From assembly GCA_009760855.2 (NCBI GenBank), contig WPIO01000005.1, positions 11,313,001 to 11,377,000 of the forward strand: 64,000 nt of DNA, given 5' to 3'. The translations under genes and the position numbers were made by a program. The stretch is from Cristatella mucedo. Lineage: Eukaryota; Bryozoa; Phylactolaemata; Cristatellidae. Below are positions 9,931 through 21,959 of the stretch, in pieces. Within the stretch, counting starts at the first letter, position 1; each line of letters starts with the position of its first letter. Under the pieces are notes generated by a model that saw only the letters and a list, made by a program, of their open reading frames with translations, was not told where the DNA came from and did not search any database.

Positions 9931-10494
9931 GGCAGGCTGCGCCTCCACCGCCTAAATCCACCCTTGCTCGTATTCCGCGCTTTAATTAGTGTTTATTAGG
10001 GCATGGCTAAATCTCTTGAGGTCGAGTTATACTCGGTAGATCTCTAAGGCTTAGCGCTCATTTGCAGGAACGCGCGGCACGCCGTAGCTCGCGCTCGCTT
10101 TGGCGGGTACGAACGCGTGCCTGGCGGCGTCGAGCGGGACCTAACTTCCGCGCGACCAAACTGTATAGCTCGCCGCTGCCGCGGCCGCCGAAACCGCCGC
10201 TCGCACTACTAGAAACCATCATTCCAATCCATCAATTTCTCTTATTATACTGAGTTGATTTTATTTTAATAGTGCATGAACTTCATTTAATCGTGTATAT
10301 ATATGAATATCTGTATTCTTAGTTATACATTCATCAACATAGGAGAAAATGCCCTACCGGGGGGGAGGGGCAATGTCGGGGGGGGAAATGTCCTAGGGTC
10401 TACCGGGGGATATGTCTGTGGGAAAACGTCCAGGGGAAATGTTCTACAACCGCGGTGCTTGGACGCACAAGGTCGCCTGATTCCGGTGTTAAAT

Positions 10495-10790
10495 GTATCT
10501 CCGTCAGTAACTCCACAAAGTCATAAAGACCATGTGGGTGTTACGCAGGAGAGTTTTGTATAGCGCACTCACAGCCTAAGCGGCTTTCGATACGCATTCG
10601 GTAGCCAACAGACTTTGTCTCACGCAACAAAGAGAAAGTGGGAAGCATAGCAGAGTTAGGAGAGCAGTTGAGGTAGTGAGTAGCATAGAAGTAGCAGTTC
10701 AGGACCGCTGAAAAAGATGTGCCATAGTCGGCAGTTGGAGAGTAGATGTCGTTGCGTAAGAAATCCGACTGCGGCAGGAGCAGTTAAGTA
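10495..10790 (-). mobile_element. LINE-A 3' end, reverse orientation
   Basis: Begins GTATCTCCGTCAGTAACTCC (complement of the family terminus) and runs through GCCTAAGCGGCTTTCG and the GAGAAAGTGGGAAGCATAGC block. The same 300 bases recur at 21960, 43975, 49190 and 62455 (minus) and 27000 (plus). The minus-strand coding part is the C-terminus of a LINE ORF2. Confidence 0.8.
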
Positions 10791-11399
10791 CATACTGTAC
10801 TCTATTTAGGCAATGTCATCGTGTGAGAGTTCGTCGCATAACTGATAACAATCGGCGCGTCCGCGTAAAGGCCCAGCCAATAAACTGAAAGCGAGGTAAG
10901 CCTGGCGAAAAAGGCAAAAATCGGCGAATAAGATTCAGATATTAATTTCAGCCTTTCCCCTCTAACTCCATTAGCATATTCAAGTCGTCTGATCTCCAAA
11001 CTACTCCTGTACATTAGGATAAATAAAACCAGTTTATTGCAAGACAAGACATTGTATTGTATTTTTTAAAACAATATTCGTTTTATATAAGTACATTTTT
11101 TAATTTAAAAACGTGACAAAAATTGCACTGTTTTTGGGCGTCCGGAACGGATTAATGGCATTTCAATTTATTTCAATGGGAAAAATCGATTTGACGTACG
11201 AGTAATTTGAGTTGCGAGCTCCGGCACGGAACGAACTAAACTCGTAAGCCGAGGTACCACTGTGCCTATATCCCGGGGCAAATTTCCCTCGGCTATGGGG
11301 GAGGGGCAAAGAACCCTTGCCTCCAACTTGAACCCTTGCTCCGAGCTTAAAATATGTGGATCCGCCCCTGATTTAGTTGGGGTAGTTGTATGGTATGCC

Positions 11400-12000
11400 A
11401 TTCTGATAATCTCGTGCTCGCCTTCAGAGAAATAGAAATGTAGTGCTCAGTCATGAGCACAGTCAGCTAGCGTTCACATCGTAGGCAGCAGAATGTGTCT
11501 CTACCCTTAGGCTCTCATCATTCATCTTTCAGCCTTGCAAGAGCAGCTTGGGTGTAAGCTTTTACCAATCGAGGTCAAAGTGAATATATTTGATGACCAA
11601 GCTCGCTGGGTCAATTTCTGACTGCAGCATTTATGGACTACGGTCAACCGAGCACTGCAAGAGAGCCATGGCTGAAAGGCCGGTCAGGAAGTCATCCACA
11701 TACCTTAGTTGTGATCTGCTGACCCACTTTCTAAGCTTGCTTGTTGACGACATTTCGGAGCTCCTCATGCAAACATTGTGCTGCAGACTGCTATTGATTG
11801 CTGGAAATTTAAGAAACCGTGTTGATGACTCTGGCAACGGTCAGCTAAACTCATTTCTTTCCCGTTGTCTGGAATATTTTGGCTTATTTCTACATGGCTA
11901 ACATGCAGCTAATAATTTGGTGGCCATTATCTTGATCACTTGATGGTAAAATATGCCTGGCCCAGTGACCTTGATGCGTGCCCCCCCTGTGATGTCCTTT
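11400..12000. other. Intergenic, no recognised feature
   Basis: A 103-codon frame at 11590-11901 has no family motif, and its composition does not distinguish it from chance. Confidence 0.4.
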
Positions 12001-12035
12001 TTTTAAGTCCTTCATTGTTCTTCATCTATAACGAA

Positions 12036-12255
12036 ACTTTTGGAAAAGAGATAAGGGCTCATGGCATCGGATATCACTTTTATGCTAACACTATGTAGCG
12101 GCACTTGTCATTCAAACCGTAAGAATTAGCAATGGTAACAGATAAAGTGAGTATTTGCACTGCAGACATTCGATCATGGATGGCGGCCTATTTTCTTAAT
12201 CTAAACAATGATTAAACGAACTCTTCCTCATTGGAATGCTCTGCGTACGGCTGGG
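12036..12255 (+). mobile_element. LINE reverse-transcriptase fragment (copy of 12998-13220)
   Basis: The plus strand reads GIGYHFYA followed by a remnant of the YADD region. After a frame change DIRSWMAAYFLNLN appears, matching the D..SWM..N.LKLN block after the RT palm in CR1/L2-like LINEs. Stops break it. Confidence 0.6.
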
Positions 12256-12997
12256 CTAGGAGCCTTTGCTCTTCAGCAACCCAATCAAGCGGGCTCGCCT
12301 ACTTCCGCCTGGCTCCGTTCTGCTCAGGCCATGCCGCCGGCTTGCCACGCTGCTGAGGTAGGGTCAGACGAGCGGCAGTTTGATTAAACCTCTTCATGAC
12401 AATTTCGCATGTCCCAACAACAACATGGGAACTAAAACGAACTACTCAGAGCCCAAGGTACATTTGGCTACGGCAGGGAAGGACACAGGAAATACGAGGC
12501 TAGCCTTCCCGAGGTGGAAAGAAATTCTCGGACCGGGGCTATCTTGAAGACGGCAGCAATCTACACAAGTACCAGCCAAGACAGCGTTGGTACGACATTG
12601 GCTGCAGTAACGGGGATTCACTAGCGCGGTACATCTCAGCTCGCCAAGGGCTACTGCTCTCGAAGGAGGGGAAATACGAACAACATGCTACACGGGAACG
12701 CGGAATAAATAAGCCCTAACAGCGAGTGTGATCATCTCTTGCCCGCTCGAGCTTTGGACCCTCGTTTCCTTTCGAGGATGACCGCATCGTCGGCGAACGC
12801 ACGACAACCACCCGGGTGTATCGCGGGGTGCGTTCGTGAGCGTCCAAAAACCACGACTTGTCCGGCCAATGTCAGGTCTCCAAAAGCCAAGTTTACATGG
12901 TGTCATCGCATATCTGGGCACGCCTACAGGTCAGGCACCGGCCCAGCCGGTGGCCCTTATTACATTACAGCAGTCTCAGCTAACTGAACCTGGGTAC

Positions 12998-13220
12998 TTT
13001 CGGAAAATAGATAAGGACTCATGATGTCGGATATCACTTTTGTGCTGCCAATATGTAGCCGGCCTTTGTCATTTAAACCGTCAGAATTGAATATGGTGAC
13101 AGGTAAAGCGAATACTGCCTTGCTAACATTCGATCCTGGATGTCGGTCTACTTTCTTTCTCTAAACTAGGATAAAACAGAACACCTCCTTATTGGAAACG
13201 TTCTGCGTATAGATGGTATT
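12998..13220 (+). mobile_element. LINE reverse-transcriptase fragment
   Basis: A direct repeat of 12036-12255 with many substitutions (roughly three quarters identical by eye), from ATAAGGACTCATG through TTGGAAACGTTCTGCGTA. The two copies are separated by about 740 bases of unrelated, GC-richer sequence. Confidence 0.6.
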
Positions 13221-13479
13221 GGAGTATTTGCTCTTCTTATTGGTGGTAGTCTGACCACGATCGCGTACGCGGAATTTATCCCTGCTGCTGTATATCAGAT
13301 TGAAGTTAACTCGTTTTATTCACAAGACCGCATCCACACTTAGTAATCACGTTCAATCTTAGGGGTATATTATAGACTGTCAACCGTGGTGGCTGACTAG
13401 AGGTTTTACTAGCTCCATATTACTGCGTGGACTCTCCGAGCACTGCCATTCAGTTTTGGCTAGGACATTGAAAAAGCCA

Positions 13480-13970
13480 TTAAGCCACTACAGCTGGTGA
13501 TGAATAATGCTTCAAGATTGGTTTAAAAACTCTCAGAAGATAATTCGTGCTCAACGAGCTGTGGTGACTTGTGATTGATTACCAGCCACAAGCAATTCTT
13601 ACTCTTACCCACAAGGTATGCCATGGCTTGTCTCCTTCACATATACCAGAGCTGCGACCTCCTCGTTCCCTCAGGCCAAGTTCATGACCAATTATTTGGC
13701 TTTTCCCTTCTATCGCTTAAATATTGTCGGTGACAAAGCGTCTCTGCATTTTTTGAATATTGAACCGACATCCACATTTCTTACTAAGCGGCATCTTCTA
13801 TACTGTTGCTGAATGTGTTGCCTCTTTCTAGTCGTGCCACTAAGCACTGCTAAGTCTATGTTAATCACTTACTTGACCGCTCTTCTGACTCAACTTCGTT
13901 TCTCACTTTCTCTTTATTGTGTGAGAGGCCGACTGATAGAGATAAATTTAATCTCATTATAGCCAAGCCA
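13480..13970 (+). mobile_element. LINE ORF2 C-terminal remnant
   Basis: Scattered matches over several frames to the C-terminal region (NNASRLV, then HGLSPSHI-like, then a TFSLLCERPT segment as in LINE-A ends). Heavily decayed. Confidence 0.45.
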
Positions 13971-14819
13971 TTCCAGTCATTCGTGAGGAGATACCAATAG
14001 TTCTGTGAGTAAACATTCTCAAGTCTTCCTGCCTAGCTAGTTGAAAGCTCTACAGCTAGGCTTGTCTGTCGGGAATACTGCAAGTTCCACATTCCGCCAG
14101 CTCTCTTGGACCTGGCCCAGAACGTAGTACAGTAATTTCAATTTCTCATCACTCACTTACTGGTCACATCATTTTCTTGCTCCAGCTTACCTGCGTGTAA
14201 TAATTATTACGCACATTTTTTCAATTTCCTGTCTTCTAACTCTCCTCATTTCGCTCAGCTGTCTATCAAATTCACTTCAAATGAATTGAAGACCACGCCT
14301 TCTGTTCTTATATATCTAAAGCTTAGACACCGCTTATGATTAAGACCACAGTGCTCTTTTACTCGTAGATTGGAAAGGGTATAAAAACCTTCTAAATCTT
14401 CAAAGAATTATCTCCGTCTAAGAGAAATGATTTTAATGTGCTTAAGTCTCCTGGTCTTGCGCATGCTTATATCGCAAATTAGTTAATATTCTATTTAATA
14501 TTCTATTTAATACTAATAACTTTGCTATCATTATCAAGATTACTCGTCTCTTTAGCTGTTACACTATGAAGCCGACCAGCCCTAATAAATGAAATTTGCT
14601 GAATATAAAGTTTTGGTCTCGTTTTTAGTTCTTCGAAAAAGTCGGAGCGTATTTCAAAAGACAAATAATTACGGAGGAATGTCGTAGAAATCTCTTCTAT
14701 TCCTCTAAGCACGAAAGAAATTGTGACCGTGATTACTAACTACTGTCACGCAGGAGCTGACAGAATTCATGTGAAAGGCATTGGCAAAGAGAGCTACCCA
14801 GGTAAAGGGAATATCTTAC

Positions 14820-15200
14820 GGCTAGCTGGTCTACCGGCCTGTGCAACCAGACACTTACAGGTGGTTCAAAACTCTGCAGCTAGGCTTGTCTGCCATGAGC
14901 GTCACATCATACTACTTCCTGCCGACCTGCACTGGCTCCCAGTCAAGCAACGCATCGAAGGATTCGTCACTATCTTTTAGATCCCTCCATTCTTTGGCTC
15001 TAGCCAACTTATTAGATCTACTCTCCCACCAGGCTAAGCGTCGTACCACCTACTTTTGGGAATCTTATCGTTTTCCTACACCCCGTACGAATCTCAGATC
15101 CTTTGGAAACCGTGCTTTTAATTCCGTACGCTCTCAAATCCTGGTATTCAGTTCCGACTTGTGCCACGACATATCCTGACTTGACCACATTTAAAAAGAA
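14820..15200 (+). mobile_element. LINE-B ORF2 C-terminus
   Basis: Frames join to QNSAARLVCHERH, LPADLHWLPVKQRIE, SLHSLALANLLDLLSHQAK and PRTNLRSFGNRAFNS. This is the C-terminal LHWLPV..RI / R.FG.RAF pattern of CR1/L2-type LINEs. At least two frameshifts. Confidence 0.75.
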
Positions 15201-15203
15201 ACT

Positions 15204-15318
15204 ACTCACCCCGACCAAGGCCTAGCTGAGGTCGTGGGCTCGAACCCCGAGGCATATGTGAAGCGCCTGAATAGAGATTAAGTTCTATTGGGGTGCTATA
15301 CAAATGAATTATATTATA
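15204..15318 (+). mobile_element. 5'-truncated SINE-2 inserted in LINE-B
   Basis: Begins CCCGACCAAGG and runs through GGGCTCGAACCCCGAGGCAT to the 3' stem-loop and an AATTATATTAT tail. It splits the LINE-B sequence between its coding end and 3'UTR. A short AAACT repeat lies near both junctions. Confidence 0.75.
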
Positions 15319-15339
15319 TTAAACTAAAAATGCATCTAT

Positions 15340-15590
15340 TTATCACAGCATTTAGTGGGTCCCTGCAATTCGACCTTTATGTGCTTATGCGTGCTGACAC
15401 TATGCATGCTGCCACCAACCATGTTTGCATGCTGACCCAAATGCATATCACCTCTAACCATGTTATGCTTGTTGTCATTGAACATGCTACCACTAAACAT
15501 TCGATCGTGCTTCCTTTGCAGCAAATGTAAAGTGCCTAGAAAGAGATTGGCTTCTATGAGGGTGCTATATCAAATGTATTATTATTGTTA
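15340..15590 (+). mobile_element. LINE-B 3'UTR and tail
   Basis: CAGCATTTAGTGGGTCCCTG, the repeated GTGCTGACACTATGCATG/CATGCTGACCC motifs, CTTTGCAGCAAATGTAAAG, the stem-loop and an ATTATTATT end. It continues the LINE-B copy broken by the SINE. Confidence 0.8.
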
Positions 15591-15649
15591 CTGTCTGTGT
15601 TTTAATATTACGTACTCCCATTATTCAGCCGACCATATGTAGCACGATT

Positions 15650-17470
15650 AGGCCGGGGAGTATATTCTGTGCCTACGGTTAATAAAGCAAGCACCGTCAA
15701 AGTTTCGTTTGAGCCTGCTGGCTAGGTGGCTTTAGATTATGTGTTAGGGTCATTTTTCAATCGGAATTTGAGGAAAAGAAGGCTAAAAGCCTATAGTAGA
15801 GCGTACAGCTACAGTACATGGCTGCACCGCGGTGGCTTTTTGGGATCTTCAAAGTGTTGCCGAAAGAACATGAGCCAGTTAAAAGGTTAAGGTGAGCGAG
15901 CTAGTTGAAAGCCATATTGCCGATACGACATTTACCATCCAAGACGAAAACTATGGAGCAAGGGTTCTAGAGAGAGAGAAAGTTCAGATGTCTTGGTTAA
16001 GAATAAAGGTCATCTAAAAAGAAGAAGACGATTCCATCCAAATTTGATATTGAAATATATTACCTGAAATCCCAGACTGAATTATGAACGCAGTCATGAT
16101 AGTACAATGTCTTTGATGCCTATTCGAGGTTACTGCCGCTGCAGAAGGACTTTTTGATAGGTTTATAAAGTGTTGGTTATAAAGAGATTTAGTAAAGCGA
16201 GCAGGAAGAATCCGCTTATGTGCCATTGGGCTGACTCGAGTGAGTGATCAGCTCTAAATGTTTATTGAAACGTGCGTACTTGATAAGTTTGTTGTTTTAT
16301 CACAAAAAGTTCAGTTGTTTAACCGTAGCACGACATCCAAGTGTATTGATAGGATAGCTTCGAGAGAGATTGGGGCAAGTTATTATGTATGAATGTTATG
16401 AACCATCGGCACATTAAGGTATCGAATATGGAGAACCACAGGCACGGGCTTGTAGTCCTCTCAGATTGAGAATGAACTACGACCCGAGGTCTGCAGCTGC
16501 GGGCATAAAAGCAGACACTGAAGAAATGCTGGAAAAAATGGTAAAGAGTCCAGTAGGGAAATTTGACCTTGGATATTACAAAATCTTATATCTATTCGGC
16601 TTGATATCAAGATGAAAAAAGATCTAACTCACGCGAGATAGAAAATTTTGGCGCTGACATTTGACACGTTAATTAGATGGTTGATGAGTGAAATCGGAAT
16701 TTTAGTAGTGCTTCTGCGATTCTTCAATTCTTATTAAAGTTTAAATGGGATCTTAACCAAGTTGGACGAGTGTGACCTTCACTTGGCATCAAATCATGAG
16801 ATGACTTGAAATATTATTTTGGTGGTGAAGCGGTAACAGTGCATAAGCTAGCTAAGCAGATGTTAGGGCTATGCATTTAGAAAGCTAGGAAGACTAAATT
16901 TAAGCTTGTAAAGCTGCCAAAAACTGAGAACACGCTCTTCACCAACAGGCTTGTGGGGTTAATTGTAGATTGCATCGGTTCATTTTAGCTTAGGGAAACT
17001 ACATATTCTATTGAGAAATAGAATAATCAATATCAATAAACTCCGAGACTTTTTTATTTTATTAATCATCTCCATAACCGATCACATTTAGTCATAATTA
17101 TCACTAATCCAAATACCGACTCCAGCAGAGCGCTTCTCTAAATTTTTCGTACGTTAGAATAGGTTTGGGGACTCCATTCCCATGCTACCGTACCTGCCGG
17201 ACTGCAGCCTCACATCGCCGAGCTCTTCGTAACTCTTCTCCTTCACGCTAGATCTCTAGCGAACTCGTTAACCAAGTTTTCTCCCACGCTAGGAGAACTT
17301 TTGACCTATTGATCCTATCAATGCCCCAGTAGTTCTCTTTATGAGCTGCACTGATCTGTTGCTGTCCAGCATAGCAAATATTGTAAATATGCCCCTGGTT
17401 ACAATTGAAGTCCTGATCTCTATAAAATTAGAACGTCGGTAGGCAAGCCACATTGAAATTATTATAGAAT
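15650..17470. other. Long stretch with no recognisable feature
   Basis: No exon with family similarity, RNA gene or clear repeat. A segment near 17330-17400 resembles 43150-43225, so a LINE interior may begin there. Everything else looks like old, unclassifiable intergenic DNA. Confidence 0.4.
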
Positions 17471-17487
17471 TACGAAATTACTTTGCA

Positions 17488-17640
17488 TAGCGCCATAAAT
17501 AGAACTGAAGCTTTCTCTAGGCGCTTCACATATGCAGCAGGGTTCTAGCCCACGACTTTGGTCATCATAGGTAAGCACCTTGACATCGGTCATCAAAGGC
17601 GAGCACCTTAGCCACCCTGGTCCAAACCAGGGCGGCTAAA
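17488..17640 (-). mobile_element. SINE-2, reverse orientation
   Basis: Family tail and stem-loop, AGGCGCTTCACATATGC, a degraded B-box complement and two repeats of the GAGCACCTTAGCCAC..TGGTCCAAACCAG promoter end. Confidence 0.7.
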
Positions 17641-17779
17641 AATCTTATCTCGGGTGATGAGAACCTAATTAGATTTAGGCTATTCGCCCATCTTTCATTC
17701 GTATCCAAATAACTACTTTAAATTTATTTGATTAGATCTGGCTTGCAATCTCCGATAGGAATAAGGAGGTAACTATTCC

Positions 17780-19435
17780 ACAGAATCTGCTCCGGCGTGG
17801 GTGTAAAAAGACCTACTACTCAATGCTGATCAGAGCGAGGCTTCTCTGCTAGTTCTACAAGATATTTTAGCAGCGTTTGACACAATTGACCACCAGATCA
17901 GTCTGAAGCACTTCTTGGAACGCCTAGATATCGTTGGCAAACAGGGTTACGTCCTGCCTATGTGACTGATCTCAGACAATAAATTTAAATGGCAGCCAGC
18001 CATTGGCAGAGCCCTTAAACTGTTGTCCCTGGGTCTTAGCACATGGGTAAGGTGCTTACATTTCACGACGCAGGCTGTGGTTTTGAGAAATGCAGCGGAA
18101 AGTCATTTATTGCCAGCTTCAACCGGGTGATAGCTGAGAAGGCCAATCTGCTGCCACATAAATAAGGCTACTTAAATCAGCTAACTTTAAACTTTACTTT
18201 TTCCTTAATGGGGTACCTCAGCATTTGGTCTTAGACCTGATTAATTTATTGCAGTTGCTCTCTCTCTCTCTCTCTCTCTTCCTCTGACCAAAATCATTAT
18301 CACCTTCTCTTTCATTTAAATGCCAATCATACCATGCGTAGCGTATCCTTCGAACTTTCTAAAACTTGCTCGACATCTAACGCTTTGAAATTTTTATCAG
18401 GCAGCATAGGAGACATTCGCATTTCGATTGCCGCTAATTTTTCTTTGCTAAAAGACGACGTGAGCACCCTAATACGTCGGCAAAAACCTGGCGTCGTCCT
18501 CTAATTAGAAGACTTCGTCTCTATCATCACACAAGTGACATCTACCCATATTCTAGAAATACTATTCCGTCACGACATGTCACTGGATGAGCAATTTGCC
18601 TCCACTAATAAGTCAGCCTACGTTCAGAAAAAGAAAACTGTCAAAATTAGAGCCTGCTTAAACCAGATTATGCTAGCCAAAGTAGAACACGTGAGTTTTG
18701 TGACATCACGTATACGTTGTTATAAATTTTCTTATTCAGGGCTTTCAGTGTGTGCCCTTAATCGTCTGCAACTGGGGTACAATTTAACAGCTCCTCTGGT
18801 TGTCCATCAGCAGCATAGCTGCCACATCACATGACTTCTGTCTGAGCTTCACTGGCTCCTTATTAACCGTCGAATCAATCTCTCTATCCCATCTCTGCTC
18901 TGTAGGTCGCTTCACTCGCATGTAGAGCCCCCCTTTGCTCTTCCTGTGTACTTTCGTACCACCCAATCCTCAGCTTTCAGTTTTTTATTGTTCCTAACAT
19001 TAAACAATCCATTTCTATTGGTGATCGAGTCATAAATGTATCTTTACCTTAAGTCTGAAACTCGTTTACAACGGCTTCACAACCTACGACAGCGGATTAT
19101 TTAAGTGGCTTCTAAAGATTAATCTATTGCACTTAGGTATCTTTGAGCCGCGTACTTTATCGTTCCTCCGTGTTTTGCGTGCTAATCTTTGCAGCATTCA
19201 GTGCAGGTTTCAAAGCAAATGTCATTCTAATTGATGGAATGAGAGTATTTCTGTGTTCTTTTGCCTTGAGGTCTAAGCCTGACACATGCACCCCCTGGCT
19301 AGTTTTTCAAAGCATGTCAAAGTGAATTTCATCAACTCTTGGTTATCGCTTTAGTCGCGGAGAGTTTTAAAGTACCTGCCTCGAGATTTAGATCTCTAAG
19401 GACGCTATAATAAAGACCTGTATTATTATTACTTT
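17780..19435 (+). mobile_element. LINE reverse transcriptase to 3' end, degraded
   Basis: SALLVLQDILAAFDTIDHQI (RT palm) at about 17835, GVPQHLVLDLINLL at about 18210, a thumb-like GDIRISIAANFSLLKDD at about 18408, a LHWLLINRRINLS block at about 18850, and a 3' stem-loop with an ATTATTATTAC tail at 19380-19432. Frames shift repeatedly. A (CT)n run lies at 18257-18280. Confidence 0.7.
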
Positions 19436-19540
19436 CTTTCGAATTTCTAGCTAACAAGAATTTTCCATAGCAGGTAAGTTAATTTATAGTTATTCAATCT
19501 GAGAAAGATTTCTGTCTCGTCAGAATGAATTGAGGCATTC

Positions 19541-19545
<5 letters not shown>

Positions 19546-19622
<77 letters not shown>
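19546..19622. repeat. (GA)n microsatellite
   Basis: About 38 uninterrupted GA units. Confidence 0.98.
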
Positions 19623-19624
<2 letters not shown>

Positions 19625-20373
19625 GATAGAGTTTGAAATGCCAGGCAGAAAATAAAATCAAAGCACAACTGCACTTGCTTTTCATCGCGAAAATTTGAAA
19701 GCTTTGACTTGGCTTAGCGATTACATTTGGACGAGGGAAGTGCATAACTTGTAAAAAGACGTGGCCTTCAAACTGCTCACTTTGGCACCGCATACCCCAT
19801 AATTTAAATGTGCAATAACCGCTGGCCTTTAAAATTAAGTCTACATGAATTTACTAACGGAGAAAATATCCAAACATTGCAGCACGATCCGTGTTACTCC
19901 GAAGACTTCAAAATGATCTCTTTGGGCAGCAAATTTCTACACTCAATCGGCCCAGCCTAAAAATCCGACCCCATGCTTCTCTAGTGTACTCTCGAACAAC
20001 TTTCTATCCGGTTTCCACTCTTCTCGCCATTTCTAGCTCAATGCTGTAATGCTTTAGTGATCAGGTCTTCAGTTCCCATGTTTCTGTTATCTTTCACCGC
20101 CTGCATTTACTTTGTAGATTACGAATATGTTTTGGCTGGCGAAGCATATTTTCCCCTCAGCATTCTCTCATTTCCTTCAAATTTTATTAGAGCTCGGCTT
20201 ATTGATTTTCATGATTTCTTCTGGTGATTTCTCTTTTTAATCCCAAATTTTTGGAAACGTCTTGCAGTTTAATAACTTGCAGCTTTTAGTCGGTCAATTA
20301 TCCAATCAATATATGAAAAAATACTACAGGGTAATTTTGACATAAGAAAGTAAAACTGGTTTTACTCATAAGT

Positions 20374-20700
20374 TTGCATCAAAACACCACTTCTTGCCGA
20401 CCGGCACTGCCGTCCGACCAAGCAGCCAATCGACTTCAAGGTCTGGTCACTCGCTCATTTGAGGTGATTTCATTCGCTTTCCCTCCGGCTTGCCAATACA
20501 AAAATCTACTACCCAGACTTTCCAGTATAATACCCAATCCTCGGAGTCTGACTGCTCAGCTGAGCCTCTTAGAAACATTTTACTTTAAGAGTGTGCGTCT
20601 ATTATATAAATATACATTTAACCTAATTAGCACCTTGCTGAACTTGGTGCCTATACAGGAACCAATCTACTTACATGTATCCTATATACTGTGTAGGAAC
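20374..20700 (+). mobile_element. LINE-B ORF2 C-terminal remnant
   Basis: Across frames it reads LLADRHCRPTKQPIDFKVWS, a decayed form of LLADLHWLPVKQRIDFKVLS as at 56378-56707. Confidence 0.6.
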
Positions 20701-20711
20701 CAATCTACACA

Positions 20712-20785
20712 CATGCTGCAGAGCTCGAGCCCACAAACCTAGTCGTTATAAGCTAGTAACTCACCCTTGGGCCAAACCACGCTTT
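20712..20785 (-). mobile_element. Partial SINE-2, reverse
   Basis: CATGCTGCAGAGCTCGAGCC, ACC.AGTCGTTATAAG and TGGGCCAAACCACGC: the tRNA-like half of SINE-2 only. Confidence 0.6.
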
Positions 20786-21454
20786 CACTTCCTTTGCATT
20801 CAATATTTAGGACAGGATAGTGACAACTATAATGACAACCTCTGACTTGATAGCAGTTGTGTGGCAACCATTGACTCATGTGTCACCGACAAAATACTCC
20901 TTCCACACGCACTGAATTTGTATATGCTTAAATGTACCGAAATTGAGCACAGCTTTCCTAATCAGTAGACATGCCAATTTTCATTATTTTTACACTGCCT
21001 AGAAAGAATGATTTTTATTATCTTAGAGTAATATTTAAATAGTTCAGTATTATCGTGATAATATAACACTTATTTCATTGCAAATTCGCAAGGGCGTCGC
21101 TTTTTTTGGACAATCGCATTATTCTAAAGTTCCAAATTGATGGGCAGCTTTGCCACATTAACCGACGATCTCTTTTGCATGGATTATGCCAGATGCTTCC
21201 TATTTTGAGCGAGTCGGGATAGATACCAATTAATCATGAGTGGAACTCACTTTTGAAACTAGGAGAACAAGAAAATACAATCAGAAAGTAGCCCGCAGGG
21301 CAAATCAATTTGAGCTGTGTGAGCATTGAGATTGGGTGATACTGGCTGACCTCGAAGCAGGGCGGCAAGCAGCGAGCAGACGAGAGCATCGACCAAATTG
21401 ATCGGCGTAATGGTACGCAAAAGAGTTTAATTTGTCAGTATAGCACAGTTTTTA

Positions 21455-21558
21455 TGAGAGCCCCATCTCTATCTAGGCGCTTCACATATGGCGCGGGGCT
21501 CGTGTCCCCGTCCTTGGTCGTTAAAGACGTGCACCTTAACCCCTGGGCCAAACCAGTT
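21455..21558 (-). mobile_element. SINE-2, reverse orientation
   Basis: AGAGCCCCATCTCTATCTAGGCGCTTCACATATGG..GGGGCTCG...TTGGTCGTTAAAG..CTGGGCCAAACCAG. Confidence 0.7.
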
Positions 21559-21959
21559 CGGAAAGGTGAAGCCTTCTCGTTTACGTTCAAGCCACCGTAG
21601 CGACATTCTTTATATGCCCCTCACTGCGACAAGCTTGTACCACCTGTACCTTCTGACACCCAGCATTTCTAATTCACCAGATTCGAGTGAATGACCCCAG
21701 GTCATCAACGATGTAAACATCCCGATTTAAAGAGTGTTGACAATGTTTGCAAAAAAGCATCTCAACTAAAGTTAAAGATGAACTGCATAAGCAGAAACTA
21801 GACATCCAGGTGTTCGCCAAACTCACCTGCTGTCGTAATTGTTCTTCTTGCCTTAGCAATAAAGCATCCAGACCAACGTTCTGTTAAGATTTGTCCTATA
21901 CTATGCTACTTATAACTATATAAATTGCTCTTAACGGGAGCCTCTACAATATGGATGTT

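Larger units (their letters stand above)
9369..10462. mobile_element. C-rich/TTTAGGG inverted-repeat element, copy 2, with 14-bp target duplication
   Basis: The element (9383-10448) is flanked by the exact 14-bp repeat ACCGCGGTGCTTGG at 9369-9382 and 10449-10462. The left end GGTACGGGCATTTCCCC followed by CTGGACGTTCCC is mirrored by the right end (GGGAAAACGTCCAGG, then GGAAATGTTCTACA). Order: C-rich 11-20-bp minisatellite (GACATTCCCCCCC units), degenerate TTTAGGG array, GC-rich core, short AT tract, G-rich arm. No coding potential beyond low-complexity frames. It sits inside the Tigger-like element. Confidence 0.8.
9082..11266. mobile_element. Tigger/pogo-like DNA transposon, interrupted
   Basis: The left end (CCTCGGCTTACGAGTGTC at about 9092) and right end (ACTCGTAAGCCGAGGTACCACTG, ending about 11263) are inverted repeats. 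Subterminal GAGTTGCGAGCT motifs occur at both ends. The right arm (GGAACGGATTAATGGCATTT, then TCAATGGGAAAAATCGATT) matches the layout of Tigger-type elements. A TA lies next to the left end; the right TA is mutated. Internally it is broken by the TTTAGGG element (9383-10448) and a LINE-A 3' end (about 10495-10790). No transposase is readable, so it was either non-autonomous or its coding part has decayed. Confidence 0.7.

Noticed and set aside
19447-19793. Ser-Leu repeat frames
   Set aside because: Produced by the GA microsatellite read on the minus strand.
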